A stretch of DNA of 64,000 bases from JACVRW01 sp963812915 (lineage in GTDB: Bacteria; Actinomycetota; Thermoleophilia; Solirubrobacterales; Thermoleophilaceae): NCBI GenBank assembly GCA_963812915.1, contig CAWEXB010000013.1, forward strand, positions 248,001 to 312,000. The letters are read 5' to 3'. Positions within the stretch are counted from its first letter, which is position 1; every line of letters starts with the position of its first letter. Below are positions 42,085 to 51,334 of the stretch, piece by piece. The translations under genes and the position numbers were made by a program. The notes beneath the pieces were generated by a model, which worked only from the letters and a program-made list of their open reading frames with translations, was not told the DNA's origin and searched no databases.

Positions 42085-43125
42085 GTGCTCCGGATGGTTG
42101 CCGCCGCGGCGCTCATGGCCGCGGGCTTGCCCGCGTCCGGAGCGCCACCCTCCGCCTCGCAGCCCGAGACCACCCGTCTCACGATCGCGGCCAGCGGCGA
42201 CTTCCTCATCCATTCGCCGGTGGCCGCGCAGGCACTCGCGGGCGGCGGCGGCCGGCGCTACGAGTTCGCGCCGATGTTCCAGCCGATCCGCCGCTGGATC
42301 GAGCGCGCGGATCTCGCCCTCTGTCACGTCGAGACGCCGCTCGTGCCCGGGCCGGTGGCCGGCTACCCCAGCTTCCGTACTCCACCCGACCTCGCGCGTG
42401 CCATCCGTCGGACGGGCTGGGACGTGTGCAGCACCGCATCGAACCACTCGCTCGACGCCGGCCAGCATGGAGTCGACACGACGATCCGCGCCCTCCGCCG
42501 CCGCGGGATCCCCTTCGACGGAACCGCGTCCTCGCCGCGCGGGCGGCGGCGGTTCCCGATCCTCGAGTCCGGCGGCGCGCGCGTCGCGTTCCTCGCCTAC
42601 ACCGCGGTCTCCAACGGTCAGCTCGTTCCCCATCCGTGGTCGCTGGGCTGGGCCAGCCCGCGACGCATCCTGGCCGACGCGCGCGCCGCGCGCGCCCGCG
42701 GCGCCGACGCGGTGATCGTGAATCTCCACTGGGGCGCCGAGTTTCAGCACGCGCCGACGCCCCAGCAGCTGGCGCTCGCCCGCACCCTCACGCGCTCGCC
42801 GAACGTGACCGCGATCGTCGGCCAGCACGCGCACGTGGTCCAGCCGATCCGACGGCTGAACGGGAAGATGGTCGTGTTCGGCGAGGGCAATCTGGTCTCG
42901 AACCAGTCGGCCGCATGCTGCCCGGCCGCGTCCCAGGACGGGTTGATCGCGCTCCTCCGCCTCGTGGTCGACGAGCGCGGCGCCCGCGTGATCCGGGCGC
43001 GCTACGTGCCGATCTGGGTGCGGCATCCCGACTACGCGGTCGTTCCGGCGCCTCCCGACTCGTTCGCCCGGACGGTCGCGATCGTGGGGCGGCGGCCGTA
43101 TCTGCGCCCGGTGCGGCCGCGATAG
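42085..43125 (+). CDS. CapA-family (poly-gamma-glutamate synthesis-like) metallophosphatase-fold protein
   Basis: 346 aa with a signal peptide (VAAAALMAAGLPASGAPP), so exported. CapA/PgsA-type motifs: ASGDFLIH, CHVETPL, TASNHSLDAGQHGVD, LHWGAEFQ, GQHAHVVQP and GEGNLVSNQ, the usual metal-binding His and Asn positions. Many such proteins are not tied to capsule; some act in cell-wall or polymer processing. GTG at 42085 gives a normal signal peptide (ATG 42094 is an alternative); the frame opens earlier at a TTG inside the operator and is unlikely to start there. Confidence 0.8.
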   Translation: MLRMVAAAALMAAGLPASGAPPSASQPETTRLTIAASGDFLIHSPVAAQALAGGGGRRYEFAPMFQPIRRWIERADLALCHVETPLVPGPVAGYPSFRTPPDLARAIRRTGWDVCSTASNHSLDAGQHGVDTTIRALRRRGIPFDGTASSPRGRRRFPILESGGARVAFLAYTAVSNGQLVPHPWSLGWASPRRILADARAARARGADAVIVNLHWGAEFQHAPTPQQLALARTLTRSPNVTAIVGQHAHVVQPIRRLNGKMVVFGEGNLVSNQSAACCPAASQDGLIALLRLVVDERGARVIRARYVPIWVRHPDYAVVPAPPDSFARTVAIVGRRPYLRPVRPR

Positions 43126-43139
43126 GCGATTGATTCCGA

Positions 43140-43364
43140 GCCGGCCGCTTGGGGCTGGGTAAGGGGATGCGGCCCGGGCCGCCTTCGGGGCTTGGGCCGG
43201 GGCGTCGGCTCGGCGGACGCGATGTCGCCACGCGTTCGACCTTTAGCTGCTTATTCCCGCATAAGGGCGAACGCGTCGGTTCGGGGGCTTAATCCACCGC
43301 GACGGCGACCGCCGCACGCCGGCCGCGCCGCGCCCGCACCCCTACCAAGCCCCAAGCGGCCGGC
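43140..43364. repeat. 225-nt inverted-repeat element, possible structured RNA or terminator
   Basis: This fills most of the 310-nt gap between convergent capA and merR. The outer arms are GCCGGCCGCTTGGGGCT (43140-43156) with its exact complement at 43348-43364, and pairing continues with one mismatch and one bulge to 43166 and 43339, about 25 pairs. Inside is a nested hairpin: ACGCGTTCG (43230-43238) with CGAACGCGT (43268-43276), enclosing CTTAT-TCCCGC-ATAAG (43250-43265). GCGGCCCGGGCCGC (43170-43183) is a further palindrome. The nested pairing looks designed, not random. I do not recognise 6S, RNase P, tmRNA or SRP RNA. The 70 nt beyond, to 43435, are GC-rich with nothing I can name. Confidence 0.5.
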
Positions 43365-43435
43365 ACAGCCGGCCGGCCGGCGCAGACCGCGCCGGCCCGT
43401 CGGCGGCGACCGCGACCCCGCGCCGCCCCGCGCCC

Positions 43436-44127
43436 TCAGCCCCGGGCGGCCCGCTGGCGCCGCAGCTCCGCGACGAGCGACTTCTGGTGCAGCGCAGCCA
43501 TCAGCTCGTTCAGCGGCTCCGAGCCGGCGGCGATCAGCTCGACCGCGCGGTCGGGGTCCATCTCGCCGGCCAGGCGATCCAGCAGGACCTGCACCTCCTC
43601 CTTCACCAGCTCCTCTAGGGCGCGTTTATAGCGCAGCGTGTCGTAGACGGTGAAGCCGATCCGCTCGTCGTAGCCGCCGGCGCGGAAGCGTTGGATCGCC
43701 TCGACGATCTCCACGTCGCGCGGCCCGTAGCCGCGGCGGTTCGGCGTCAGCACCTCCAGCTCGGCGAGGCGGTCGAGCACCTCCTGCGGGACGTCGTAGC
43801 GGCGGCGCAGCTCGGCGGCCGACACCCGCGACTGCTCGCCCGCGAGCGCCCGCTCGAGGATGCGGTCCTCCAGCTCCACCAGCGCGCGCGCCCGCTCGGG
43901 GTCGTCGTCGAGCATCGCCTTGATCACCTTCAGCGGCATGAAGCGCTCCTCCTGGAGCTGCTTGATGAGCCTGATTCGGTCGACGAACTCGGCCGGGTAG
44001 TAGGCCATGTTCCGCGACGTCTTGACCGGCTCCGGCAGGAGTCCCTCGCGCAGGTAGTGCTTGATCGTGCCTGCGCTTACACCGCTCGCCTCGGCAAGCT
44101 CTTTCATCTTGAGGAGGCCGTTCTCGC

Positions 44128-44131
<4 letters not shown>
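43436..44131 (-). CDS. MerR-family transcriptional regulator
   Basis: 231 aa. MerR-type winged HTH at the N-terminus: KMKELAEASGVSAGTIKHYL, REGLLPEPVKTSRNMAYY and VDRIRLIKQLQEERFMPLKV. The C-terminal 140 residues are helical with no Cys-rich metal site, so a small-molecule or acyl-CoA ligand is more likely than a metal. GTG start overlaps the CaiB stop (GTGA), making it the third gene of the BKACE-CaiB-MerR operon. That operon has the best copy of the 27-bp palindrome at its promoter, which makes this protein the first candidate to bind it. Confidence 0.88.
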
Positions 44132-45344
<1,213 letters not shown>

Positions 45345-45348
<4 letters not shown>

Positions 45349-46233
45349 GCCGGGGCGCGACGCGGCGCGCCGAGCAGCCCGCGTGCTTCGTCCACAGTTG
45401 CGGGGCGGCGGCCGACGTCCTCCACCATCTGCCGCGCCTTCGCGATCAGGTCACCGTTCGAGCGCGCCATCTCGCCGTCCGGCAGGTAGAAGTTGTCCTC
45501 GAGGCCGACCCGCACGTTTCCGCCGAGCGCCGCTGCGGTGGCCACGAGCCGCCACTGGTCGCGGCCGATGCCGATCACGCCCCAGTTGTTCGGCCCCTCG
45601 GCGCCGCCCGGGATCTGGTCGGCCATGTGGGCGAGGTTCCTGGGGGTCGGGCGGATGCCGCCGTCCACCCCCATCACGCAGTCGATCTGGAGCGGCTCGG
45701 AGAGCAACCCCATGTCGATGAGCGGATCCAGGTTGGCGACGTGCCCCGAATCGAAGCACTCGTGCTCCGGCCTGATGCCGAGCTCGTTCATCGCGGTCAG
45801 GAACTCGATGATCGTGTCGAACGAGTTCTCGAACACGGCCTTGAAGACGAAGTCCTTGCGCTTGCTCGAGTACTTCGCGTAGTTCATCGAGCTCATGTTC
45901 AGCGCCGCCACGTCGGGGCGCAGCTCACGCAGGTACGCGATCCGCTTCTCGACCGGCACGCCGATCGCGCCCGTCGAGTAGTTGACCACCACGTCGTCAA
46001 CCGCCTCCAGGATCGCCTCGGTGATCGCCCTGAAGTCCTCCACCTCGAAGCTCGGGATCCCCTCCGGCGTCCTGGCGTGGATGTGGATCATCGAGCAGCC
46101 CTCGTCGACCGCCCGCTTCGCCTCCGCCGCCGTACTCCTCCGGCGTGTAGGGGATCGCGGGACACTGGTCGCGGTTCGCGACCGCGCCCGAGATGGAGCA
46201 GGTGACGATGCAGGGATCTTCGAAGCGGCTCAT
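45345..46233 (-). CDS. BKACE: beta-keto acid cleavage enzyme, DUF849 (one frameshift)
   Basis: About 295 aa after repair. The family joins a beta-keto acid with acetyl-CoA and cleaves it to acetoacetate and a new acyl-CoA. Zinc ligands in MIHIHARTP; other conserved blocks are VNYSTGAIG, ECFDSGHVANL, GVDGGIRPTPRNL and RVGLEDNFYLPDG. The first 35 residues (EDPCIVTCSISGAVANRDQ) are in another frame because of one extra G near 46127 in a GGCGGCGGA run. ATG at 46233, 11 nt from the 27-bp palindrome. The substrate is unknown; kin act on beta-ketoadipate, dehydrocarnitine and others. Confidence 0.88.
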
Positions 46234-46244
46234 CGGGTCTCTCG

Positions 46245-46271
46245 AAAGTAGGAAGTCCTACTTCCTACTTT
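46245..46271. promoter_or_regulatory. Operator palindrome copy 1 (BKACE-CaiB-MerR operon)
   Basis: Perfect 12-bp arms AAAGTAGGAAGT and ACTTCCTACTTT around CCT, ending 12 bases from the BKACE start codon. It is strikingly AT-richer than flanking DNA. The same 27-bp arrangement occurs at 50478 and 57038. It also lies 80 nt ahead of the divergent PPK2 gene. Confidence 0.8.
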
Positions 46272-46351
46272 GACCGGTGGCCCCGGCACCGTCAAGCCGG
46301 CGGCGCGGCGCGGCGCGGAGCGGTCTAGAATCGCGGCGAGGGGAGAAGCAG

Positions 46352-47242
46352 ATGGCGAAGAAATCGTCGGGGCCGCAGAGACAGCACGGGACGGGGAAGC
46401 CGACCGCGGGTTCGGCGGCAAATGGATCCTCGAAGGCGGCCACGGCGGACGCCGAGGCCGCCGCGAAGAAGCTGTCACGCAAGAAGTTCGAGAAGGAGCT
46501 GCAGAAGCTTCAGCGCGAGCTCGTGATCATGCAGGAATACGTAAGGGCCAAGGGGCTGAAGATCGTCGTGATCTTCGAGGGGCGTGACGCCGCCGGCAAG
46601 GGCGGGGTGATCAAGCGGATCGCCGAGCGGACGAATCCGCGCGTCTGCCGCGTCGTTGCCCTACCGGCGCCGACCGAGCGCGAGAAGACCCAGTGGTATT
46701 TCCAGCGCTACGTCGCGAACCTGCCCGCCGCCGGGGAGATCGTCCTGCTCGACCGCTCCTGGTACAACCGCGCCGGCGTCGAGCGGGTGATGGGGTTCTG
46801 CACCGAGCAGGAGTACGAGGAGTTCATGCGCTCCTGCCCGGAGTTCGAGCGGATGCTGGTCCGCTCGGGAATTCAGTTGATCAAGTACTGGTTCTCGGTC
46901 TCGGACGAGGAGCAGGAGCGTCGCTTCCAGGCACGCGTCCACGACCCCATGCGCCGCTGGAAGCTGAGCCCCATGGATCTCGAGTCGCGCGCCCGCTGGG
47001 TCGAGTACTCGCGGAGCAAGGACGAGATGTTCCGCTACACGGACATCAAGCATGCGCCGTGGTACGTCGTCGACGCCGACGACAAACGCCGGGCTCGACT
47101 CAACTGCATCGCCCACCTGCTCTCGCTGATCGACTACGAGGACCTGACTCCGCCGCCGCTGGAGCTGCCGGTACGCGGGCCCGACGACGGATACGTCCGC
47201 CCGCCCCTGGACGAGCAGACCTTCGTCCCGCAGGTCTACTGA
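46352..47242 (+). CDS. ppk2: Polyphosphate kinase 2
   Basis: 296 aa. PPK2 transfers phosphate between polyphosphate and nucleotides. Walker A is FEGRDAAGKGGVIKRI; the lid and acceptor region has PTEREKTQWYFQRYV; Walker B-like LLDRSWYNRAGVERVMGF; then KYWFSVSDEEQERRFQAR and DPMRRWKLSPMD. The pattern suits the one-domain class I enzymes. A Ser/Gly/Lys-rich N-terminal tail of about 45 residues precedes the fold. ATG at 46352 follows GGGGAGAAG. Polyphosphate breakdown may be served by the Ppx/GppA protein at 25 kb. Confidence 0.93.
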   Translation: MAKKSSGPQRQHGTGKPTAGSAANGSSKAATADAEAAAKKLSRKKFEKELQKLQRELVIMQEYVRAKGLKIVVIFEGRDAAGKGGVIKRIAERTNPRVCRVVALPAPTEREKTQWYFQRYVANLPAAGEIVLLDRSWYNRAGVERVMGFCTEQEYEEFMRSCPEFERMLVRSGIQLIKYWFSVSDEEQERRFQARVHDPMRRWKLSPMDLESRARWVEYSRSKDEMFRYTDIKHAPWYVVDADDKRRARLNCIAHLLSLIDYEDLTPPPLELPVRGPDDGYVRPPLDEQTFVPQVY

Positions 47243-47253
47243 TCGCCTGGCTC

Positions 47254-48726
47254 GTGAGACGGTCGGGGGTCGCTCTGCTTGCGCTGTCGCTGCCTATCGT
47301 GGCCGCGACCCTCGGCGCGACGGCGGCGCGGGCCCAGCTCTCGGGCCTGCCGGTGGTACGGGGACCTGCGCCGCTCACCGAGTCGCAGGGTCCGCTGCGC
47401 TGGCGCTTGACGGCGCTCGTTCAGCGCATTCCCGCGCCGCTGCCGGGCGAACCGCAGCGCACCGAGGACCTCTCCTGCCTCGTGCTGAGACACGCGGGCT
47501 CACGTGAGACGCGGTGCCTGGACGGGGAGCCTCGCCTCTGGCGCAGCCTCGACGGAACGACCTACGAACTGGGCGCGAGCGCTGGATCGGCTCGGCGCCG
47601 CTACCTGCTGTGGGGATTCGCGACGCGGCGGGCGGCAACCGTCGTCGTGGTGTTGGGCGACGGACGGCGTGTCAGAGTCCGCCCGCGCCCCCTGCCCGCG
47701 GAGCTGCGCAGCAGCGCGCGCTGGTTCGCCTGGGCGCCAAGCCGCAGCGACGCGGTGCGTGGAGTCGTCGTGCTGGACGGGCGCGGCCGCGCGATCGCCC
47801 GCCTGGCCGAGCCGATGCCGCCGGCCGCCGTTCGCGGCGTCTATGGGCTCACGCTCGTGACCCCCGCTCGCCCGGCCGGGACCGCGAGGGTCGCGGCGGG
47901 CCCCCTGCCGAATGATGGGCGAGCGCGACTCCTGGTTCGTCGGGTTGGCGCGCGAGTGTGCGCCGACATCGACCGCGCCAACCTCATGGAGCCGGCCTGC
48001 GGACTTCCCCCGCGCACGGCGGAGGAGTCGCTGATCGCCGGCCGCGGGACCGCCGGCGGCGACACGGTCGGCGGCGTGGTGGCGCCCGGCGTGGCGGAGG
48101 TGGAGCTGAGCGCATCGATCGGCGGCGCCTCGGTGCGGGTCCCCACCCGGCCGGCGAGAACGTCCGCGGGCCCCTTCCAGGTGTTCCTCGGTCAGCTTCC
48201 GCTCAGCGGCCTCGCCCGCGTGCGGCTGTTCGACTCGGGTGGGCGCACCCTCGGCAGCGCCGAGGTGACCCCCGCCTACCCGACCCGCGACGCCGCCGAG
48301 GACACCACCCGGCGGCTGCTCCGGGGGCGCGCTCCCGGTGGCGGAGCCTTCGTTCTGCGTGGCGACCCCGCGGGCCTGTGCCTCGCCCTCACGGCGCCGG
48401 GGCGGAAACGCCCCGACGGCGGCGGGTCGACGTGCGGGCTCGATCGGATCGAGCTGCTCGTGCCCTGCCGGCCCCCGGTCGCCGCCGTCGTGTCGCCTGC
48501 CGCGGGCCGGGCGGCGCTGCACGTCATCACAAGGGACGGGGACGAGCTGCGCGGAAGGCTCGTGCGGCTCCCCGAGGGCCGGCGCGCGTGGGTCGTACCG
48601 ATTCCCGCCGGCGCCGAGCCGCGAGCGGTGGCCTGGCGCGAGCGGGGGCGGCCCGAGGGCGTCGGCCTTGGGCCGGTGCCGGCTCCGACCCGGCAGTGCG
48701 GGTACACCGCCAGTCCGGATTCATGA
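47254..48726 (+). CDS. Secreted protein of unknown function
   Basis: 490 aa. N-terminal signal peptide (GVALLALSLPIVAATLGATA) with likely cleavage after ARA. The mature part is Arg/Ala/Gly-rich and appears all-beta, with repeated phrases on the theme of short strands (ATVVVVLGDGRRVRVRPRPL, GVVVLDGRGRAIARL, ARVRLFDSGGRTLG); several scattered Cys could form disulfides. No catalytic motif or named domain is recognised. GTG start at 47254, 11 nt after the PPK2 stop, so probably co-transcribed. The 3' end faces a truncated YdeI-like fragment. Confidence 0.6.
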   Translation: MRRSGVALLALSLPIVAATLGATAARAQLSGLPVVRGPAPLTESQGPLRWRLTALVQRIPAPLPGEPQRTEDLSCLVLRHAGSRETRCLDGEPRLWRSLDGTTYELGASAGSARRRYLLWGFATRRAATVVVVLGDGRRVRVRPRPLPAELRSSARWFAWAPSRSDAVRGVVVLDGRGRAIARLAEPMPPAAVRGVYGLTLVTPARPAGTARVAAGPLPNDGRARLLVRRVGARVCADIDRANLMEPACGLPPRTAEESLIAGRGTAGGDTVGGVVAPGVAEVELSASIGGASVRVPTRPARTSAGPFQVFLGQLPLSGLARVRLFDSGGRTLGSAEVTPAYPTRDAAEDTTRRLLRGRAPGGGAFVLRGDPAGLCLALTAPGRKRPDGGGSTCGLDRIELLVPCRPPVAAVVSPAAGRAALHVITRDGDELRGRLVRLPEGRRAWVVPIPAGAEPRAVAWRERGRPEGVGLGPVPAPTRQCGYTASPDS

Positions 48727-48739
48727 GCGCTTGCCCGGG

Positions 48740-48886
48740 GGCCTCCTCGACGGACTCGGGCCAGGTGATGCTCGGCTTGCCCGAGCCCTTCTTGTGAAAG
48801 CCCACCAGGAGCTCCGTGGCCGTCTCGTGATTGTCCTCGAGCCAGGCCCTGAACTCCTGGGGCGTGGCGAAGAAGGTCGGCGTCAA
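48740..48886 (-). pseudogene. Truncated YdeI/OmdA-family fragment
   Basis: From a TTG at 48886 the frame gives TPTFFATPQEFRAWLEDNH and LLVGFHKKGSGKPSITWPES, the first 49 residues of a YdeI/OmpD-associated (bacteriocin-protection) protein, normally about 190 aa. After ESVEEA, homology stops where ALCFGWIDG would be expected; the frame then runs into sequence antisense to the secreted-protein gene. The TTG overlaps the carboxyltransferase stop. A deletion that removed the rest of the gene is the likely cause. Confidence 0.65.
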
Positions 48887-50478
48887 ACCGGCATCACGCC
48901 ATGCCGCTTGCGGGGCCGTGACACTCGCTTCGTCTCCGCCATCTCGAGCGCCCGGATCACGGTCGGGCGCGTCTCGCGCGGATCGATGATGTCGTCGATG
49001 AGCGCGTTTCCGGCGGCCACGTAGGGGTCGATCGTCCTGCGGATCCCCTCGATCATCTCGGCGCGGGCGGCGTCGGGCTCCTCCGCGGCCTCGATCTGCT
49101 TTCGGAAGATGATGTTCACGGCGCCCTCCGGACCCATGACGGAGATCTCGGCGCTCGGCCACGCGACGATCAGGTCGGGCTCGTACGCCTTCCCGCACAT
49201 CACGTAGTAGCCCGCGCCGTACGCCTTGCGGATCACCACCGTCACCTTCGGCACGGTCGCCCGCGAGACCGCGTAGAGCATCTTCGCGCCGTGCCGGATG
49301 ATCCCGGCCTGCTCGACCTTGGTGCCGACCATGAAGCCCGGGACATCCATCAGGAACAGCAGCGGGATGCCGTAGGCGTCGCAGAGGTTGATGAAGCGCG
49401 CGGCCTTGTCGGAGGAGTCGTTCTCGAGGATGCCGCCCAAGTGCTTCGGCTGGTTCGCGACGATGCCCAGCGGCCGCCCGCCCATGCGGGCGAGGCAGGT
49501 GATGATCGTGCGCGCCCAGCGCGGCTTCAGGTCGAACCACTCGCCGTCGTCGACGATGCTCCGAATCAGCTCGTACATGTCGTATGGACGACGCGGCGAG
49601 TCGGGCAGGATGTCGAGCAGGTCCTCGTCCATGCGCTCGACCGGATCGCTCGGCTCACGCCGCGGCGGCGGCTCCTCGCAGTTCTGCGGGAAATAGGAGA
49701 GGTAGTCCTTGATCGCCCGGATGCAGGCCTCGTCGGATTCCACCTCGAGGTCGGCGACGCCGGAGACCCGCGTGTGGATCCGCGAGCCGCCGAGCTCCTC
49801 CTGGGTCACGTCCTCGCCGGTCACGGCCTTCGTCAGGTGCGGCCCGGCGAGCGCCATCGAGCCACGGCCCTTCACCATCGGCACGAAGTCGGCGAGGCCG
49901 GGAATGTACGCGGTACCGGCCGCGCATGGACCCATCAGCGCGGCTATCTGCGGCACCACGCCGCTCATCACGACCTCCTCGCGAAAGAGGTGGCCCGAGC
50001 CGGCGAACAGCGAGCCGGCGGCCTCCTGGATGCGCGCCCCCGCGGAATCGAGCAGCCAGATCATCGGGATGCGCTTCCCGAGCGCGAGCTCCCGCAGCCG
50101 GGCGACCTTCATCTCGCCGGTCATCCCCATCGAGCCGGCCATCACCGTGAAGTCGTAGGCCGCCACTGCCACCAGCCGGCCGTCGACCTTCCCGTAGCCC
50201 GTGACCACGCCGTCGGCCGGGGCCTCCCTGCCCTCCATCGCCCGCTGCGAGAAGTGCGGCCGCCCGTGGATGCCGATCTCGGTGAACGTGCCGTCGTCGA
50301 TCAGGAGGGCGAGCCGCTCGCGCGCGGTCAGCTTGTCGCGCTCGTGCTGCTGGGCGATCTTCTCCTCGCCCCCGCCGAGCTTCGCGCGCTCGCGCCGCTC
50401 GCGGAGGTCCTCAACGAGCGAGCGAAGCGAGGGGCGGTCGACGAGGGTGTCGGCGGCGGCGCGTTCGGTGGTAGTCAT
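48883..50478 (-). CDS. Acyl-CoA carboxylase, carboxyltransferase (beta) subunit
   Basis: 531 aa. Moves the carboxyl group from biotin to an acyl-CoA. Typical blocks: ARERLALLIDDGTFTEIGIH, DSAGARIQEAAG, GPCAAGTAYIPGLADFVPMV, GGSRIHTRVSGVADLEVES, DVPGFMVGTKVEQAGIIRHG and GKAYEPDLIVAWPSAEISVMG. The sequence resembles methylcrotonyl-, propionyl- or other branched-chain enzymes; no alpha (biotin carboxylase) subunit is in view. The ATG at 50478 touches operator copy 2, so its transcript may be leaderless or very short-leadered. Confidence 0.93.
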   Translation of the reverse strand: MTTTERAAADTLVDRPSLRSLVEDLRERRERAKLGGGEEKIAQQHERDKLTARERLALLIDDGTFTEIGIHGRPHFSQRAMEGREAPADGVVTGYGKVDGRLVAVAAYDFTVMAGSMGMTGEMKVARLRELALGKRIPMIWLLDSAGARIQEAAGSLFAGSGHLFREEVVMSGVVPQIAALMGPCAAGTAYIPGLADFVPMVKGRGSMALAGPHLTKAVTGEDVTQEELGGSRIHTRVSGVADLEVESDEACIRAIKDYLSYFPQNCEEPPPRREPSDPVERMDEDLLDILPDSPRRPYDMYELIRSIVDDGEWFDLKPRWARTIITCLARMGGRPLGIVANQPKHLGGILENDSSDKAARFINLCDAYGIPLLFLMDVPGFMVGTKVEQAGIIRHGAKMLYAVSRATVPKVTVVIRKAYGAGYYVMCGKAYEPDLIVAWPSAEISVMGPEGAVNIIFRKQIEAAEEPDAARAEMIEGIRRTIDPYVAAGNALIDDIIDPRETRPTVIRALEMAETKRVSRPRKRHGVMPV

Positions 50479-50504
50479 AAGTAGGAAGTGCTACTCCCTA
50501 CTTT
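50478..50504. promoter_or_regulatory. Operator palindrome copy 2 (carboxyltransferase gene)
   Basis: TAAGTAGGAAGT and ACTCCCTACTTT around GCT: the same 27-bp register as copy 1 with two arm changes. It overlaps both the first base of the carboxyltransferase start codon and the stop codon of the arginase-like gene. Shared extra bases TTTGAC run over the right end of copies 1 and 2. Confidence 0.75.
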
Positions 50505-51334
50505 GACGGATAGCGGGAGAGGGCGTCAAGCAGCGGCTCGAGCACGCGCATCGCCGTCTCCGCCGCCGCCAGCCGCGCCCGCTCGTCCTCCGGCGCCTCG
50601 AACGCCGTGATCTCGAGGCCGACCAGCTCGCAGTCCTCGGTCACCGAGTCGAGCAGATCGTAGAGCTTGTCCGGGTGTAGGCCGCCGGGGGCGGGGAACT
50701 GTGCCGGGAAGTGCTCGGGGTCGAGCACGTCGAGGTCGAGATGGATGAACGCCGGCGCGCCGTCGAGCGCGTTCTTGACAGCCACGAGCGTCTCGACGGC
50801 GCTGGCGCCGATCACCGTGGCCGGGCTGTGTTCGAGCAGCCTCCGCTCGCCGTCGTCGAGGTCCCGCACCCCGGCGAGCACCACGCGCTCGGGCGGGATC
50901 GGTTCGGCGAGCCCCGCGTCCCATTCGCCGCAGGCGCCGGCGAGGCACATCCCGCCGAGGAAGCCGCTCTCCGTCGTGTCCGGCGTGTTGTAGTCCCCGT
51001 GCGCGTCGAGCCACAGCACGCGCGCCTCCGGGTGGTGCCGGAGCGCGGCCGGGAGGGTGGTGAGGGCGACCGAGCAGTCGCCGGCCAAGAGCAGCGGCCG
51101 GTTGCCGCCGCTGAGCGCGTCGTCCACCTGCCCGCCGGCCTCGAGCAGGCAGCCGCGCGAGTCGCGGAGGGCTTGGTCGTGGCCGTCGGCGCGGGGATCG
51201 CCCGGGCTGCCGATGCCACGCGGCTCGACGCCGAGCGACTTCCCGACGAGCGGCGCGAGCGTCTCCGCCCCGCGGCCGGCCCACGGCGTACGGTCGGAGG
51301 TGCGGCAGCGGAGCAGAATCAGCGAGACGCCCAT
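50498..51334 (-). CDS. Arginase/agmatinase-family protein with a Cys for a metal His
   Basis: 278 aa ureohydrolase fold. The binuclear manganese site is mostly there: WLDAHGDYNTP (DAHxD) and FIHLDLDVLDPEHF (DxD). The first motif, usually GGDHS, reads LLAGDCSVAL, with Cys in place of the His ligand, a variant known in some actinobacterial arginase-like proteins. Activity as arginase, agmatinase or formiminoglutamase is not certain. ATG at 51334 overlaps the enoyl-CoA hydratase stop by one base. It is odd company for acyl-CoA genes. Confidence 0.82.
   Translation of the reverse strand: MGVSLILLRCRTSDRTPWAGRGAETLAPLVGKSLGVEPRGIGSPGDPRADGHDQALRDSRGCLLEAGGQVDDALSGGNRPLLLAGDCSVALTTLPAALRHHPEARVLWLDAHGDYNTPDTTESGFLGGMCLAGACGEWDAGLAEPIPPERVVLAGVRDLDDGERRLLEHSPATVIGASAVETLVAVKNALDGAPAFIHLDLDVLDPEHFPAQFPAPGGLHPDKLYDLLDSVTEDCELVGLEITAFEAPEDERARLAAAETAMRVLEPLLDALSRYPSK

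Noticed and set aside
43126..43435. tRNA, tmRNA, SRP, 6S or RNase P RNA gene in the largest gap
   Set aside because: None of the conserved sequence blocks of these RNAs was found, and the terminal stem has no CCA-type end. I kept only the general structured-element call.
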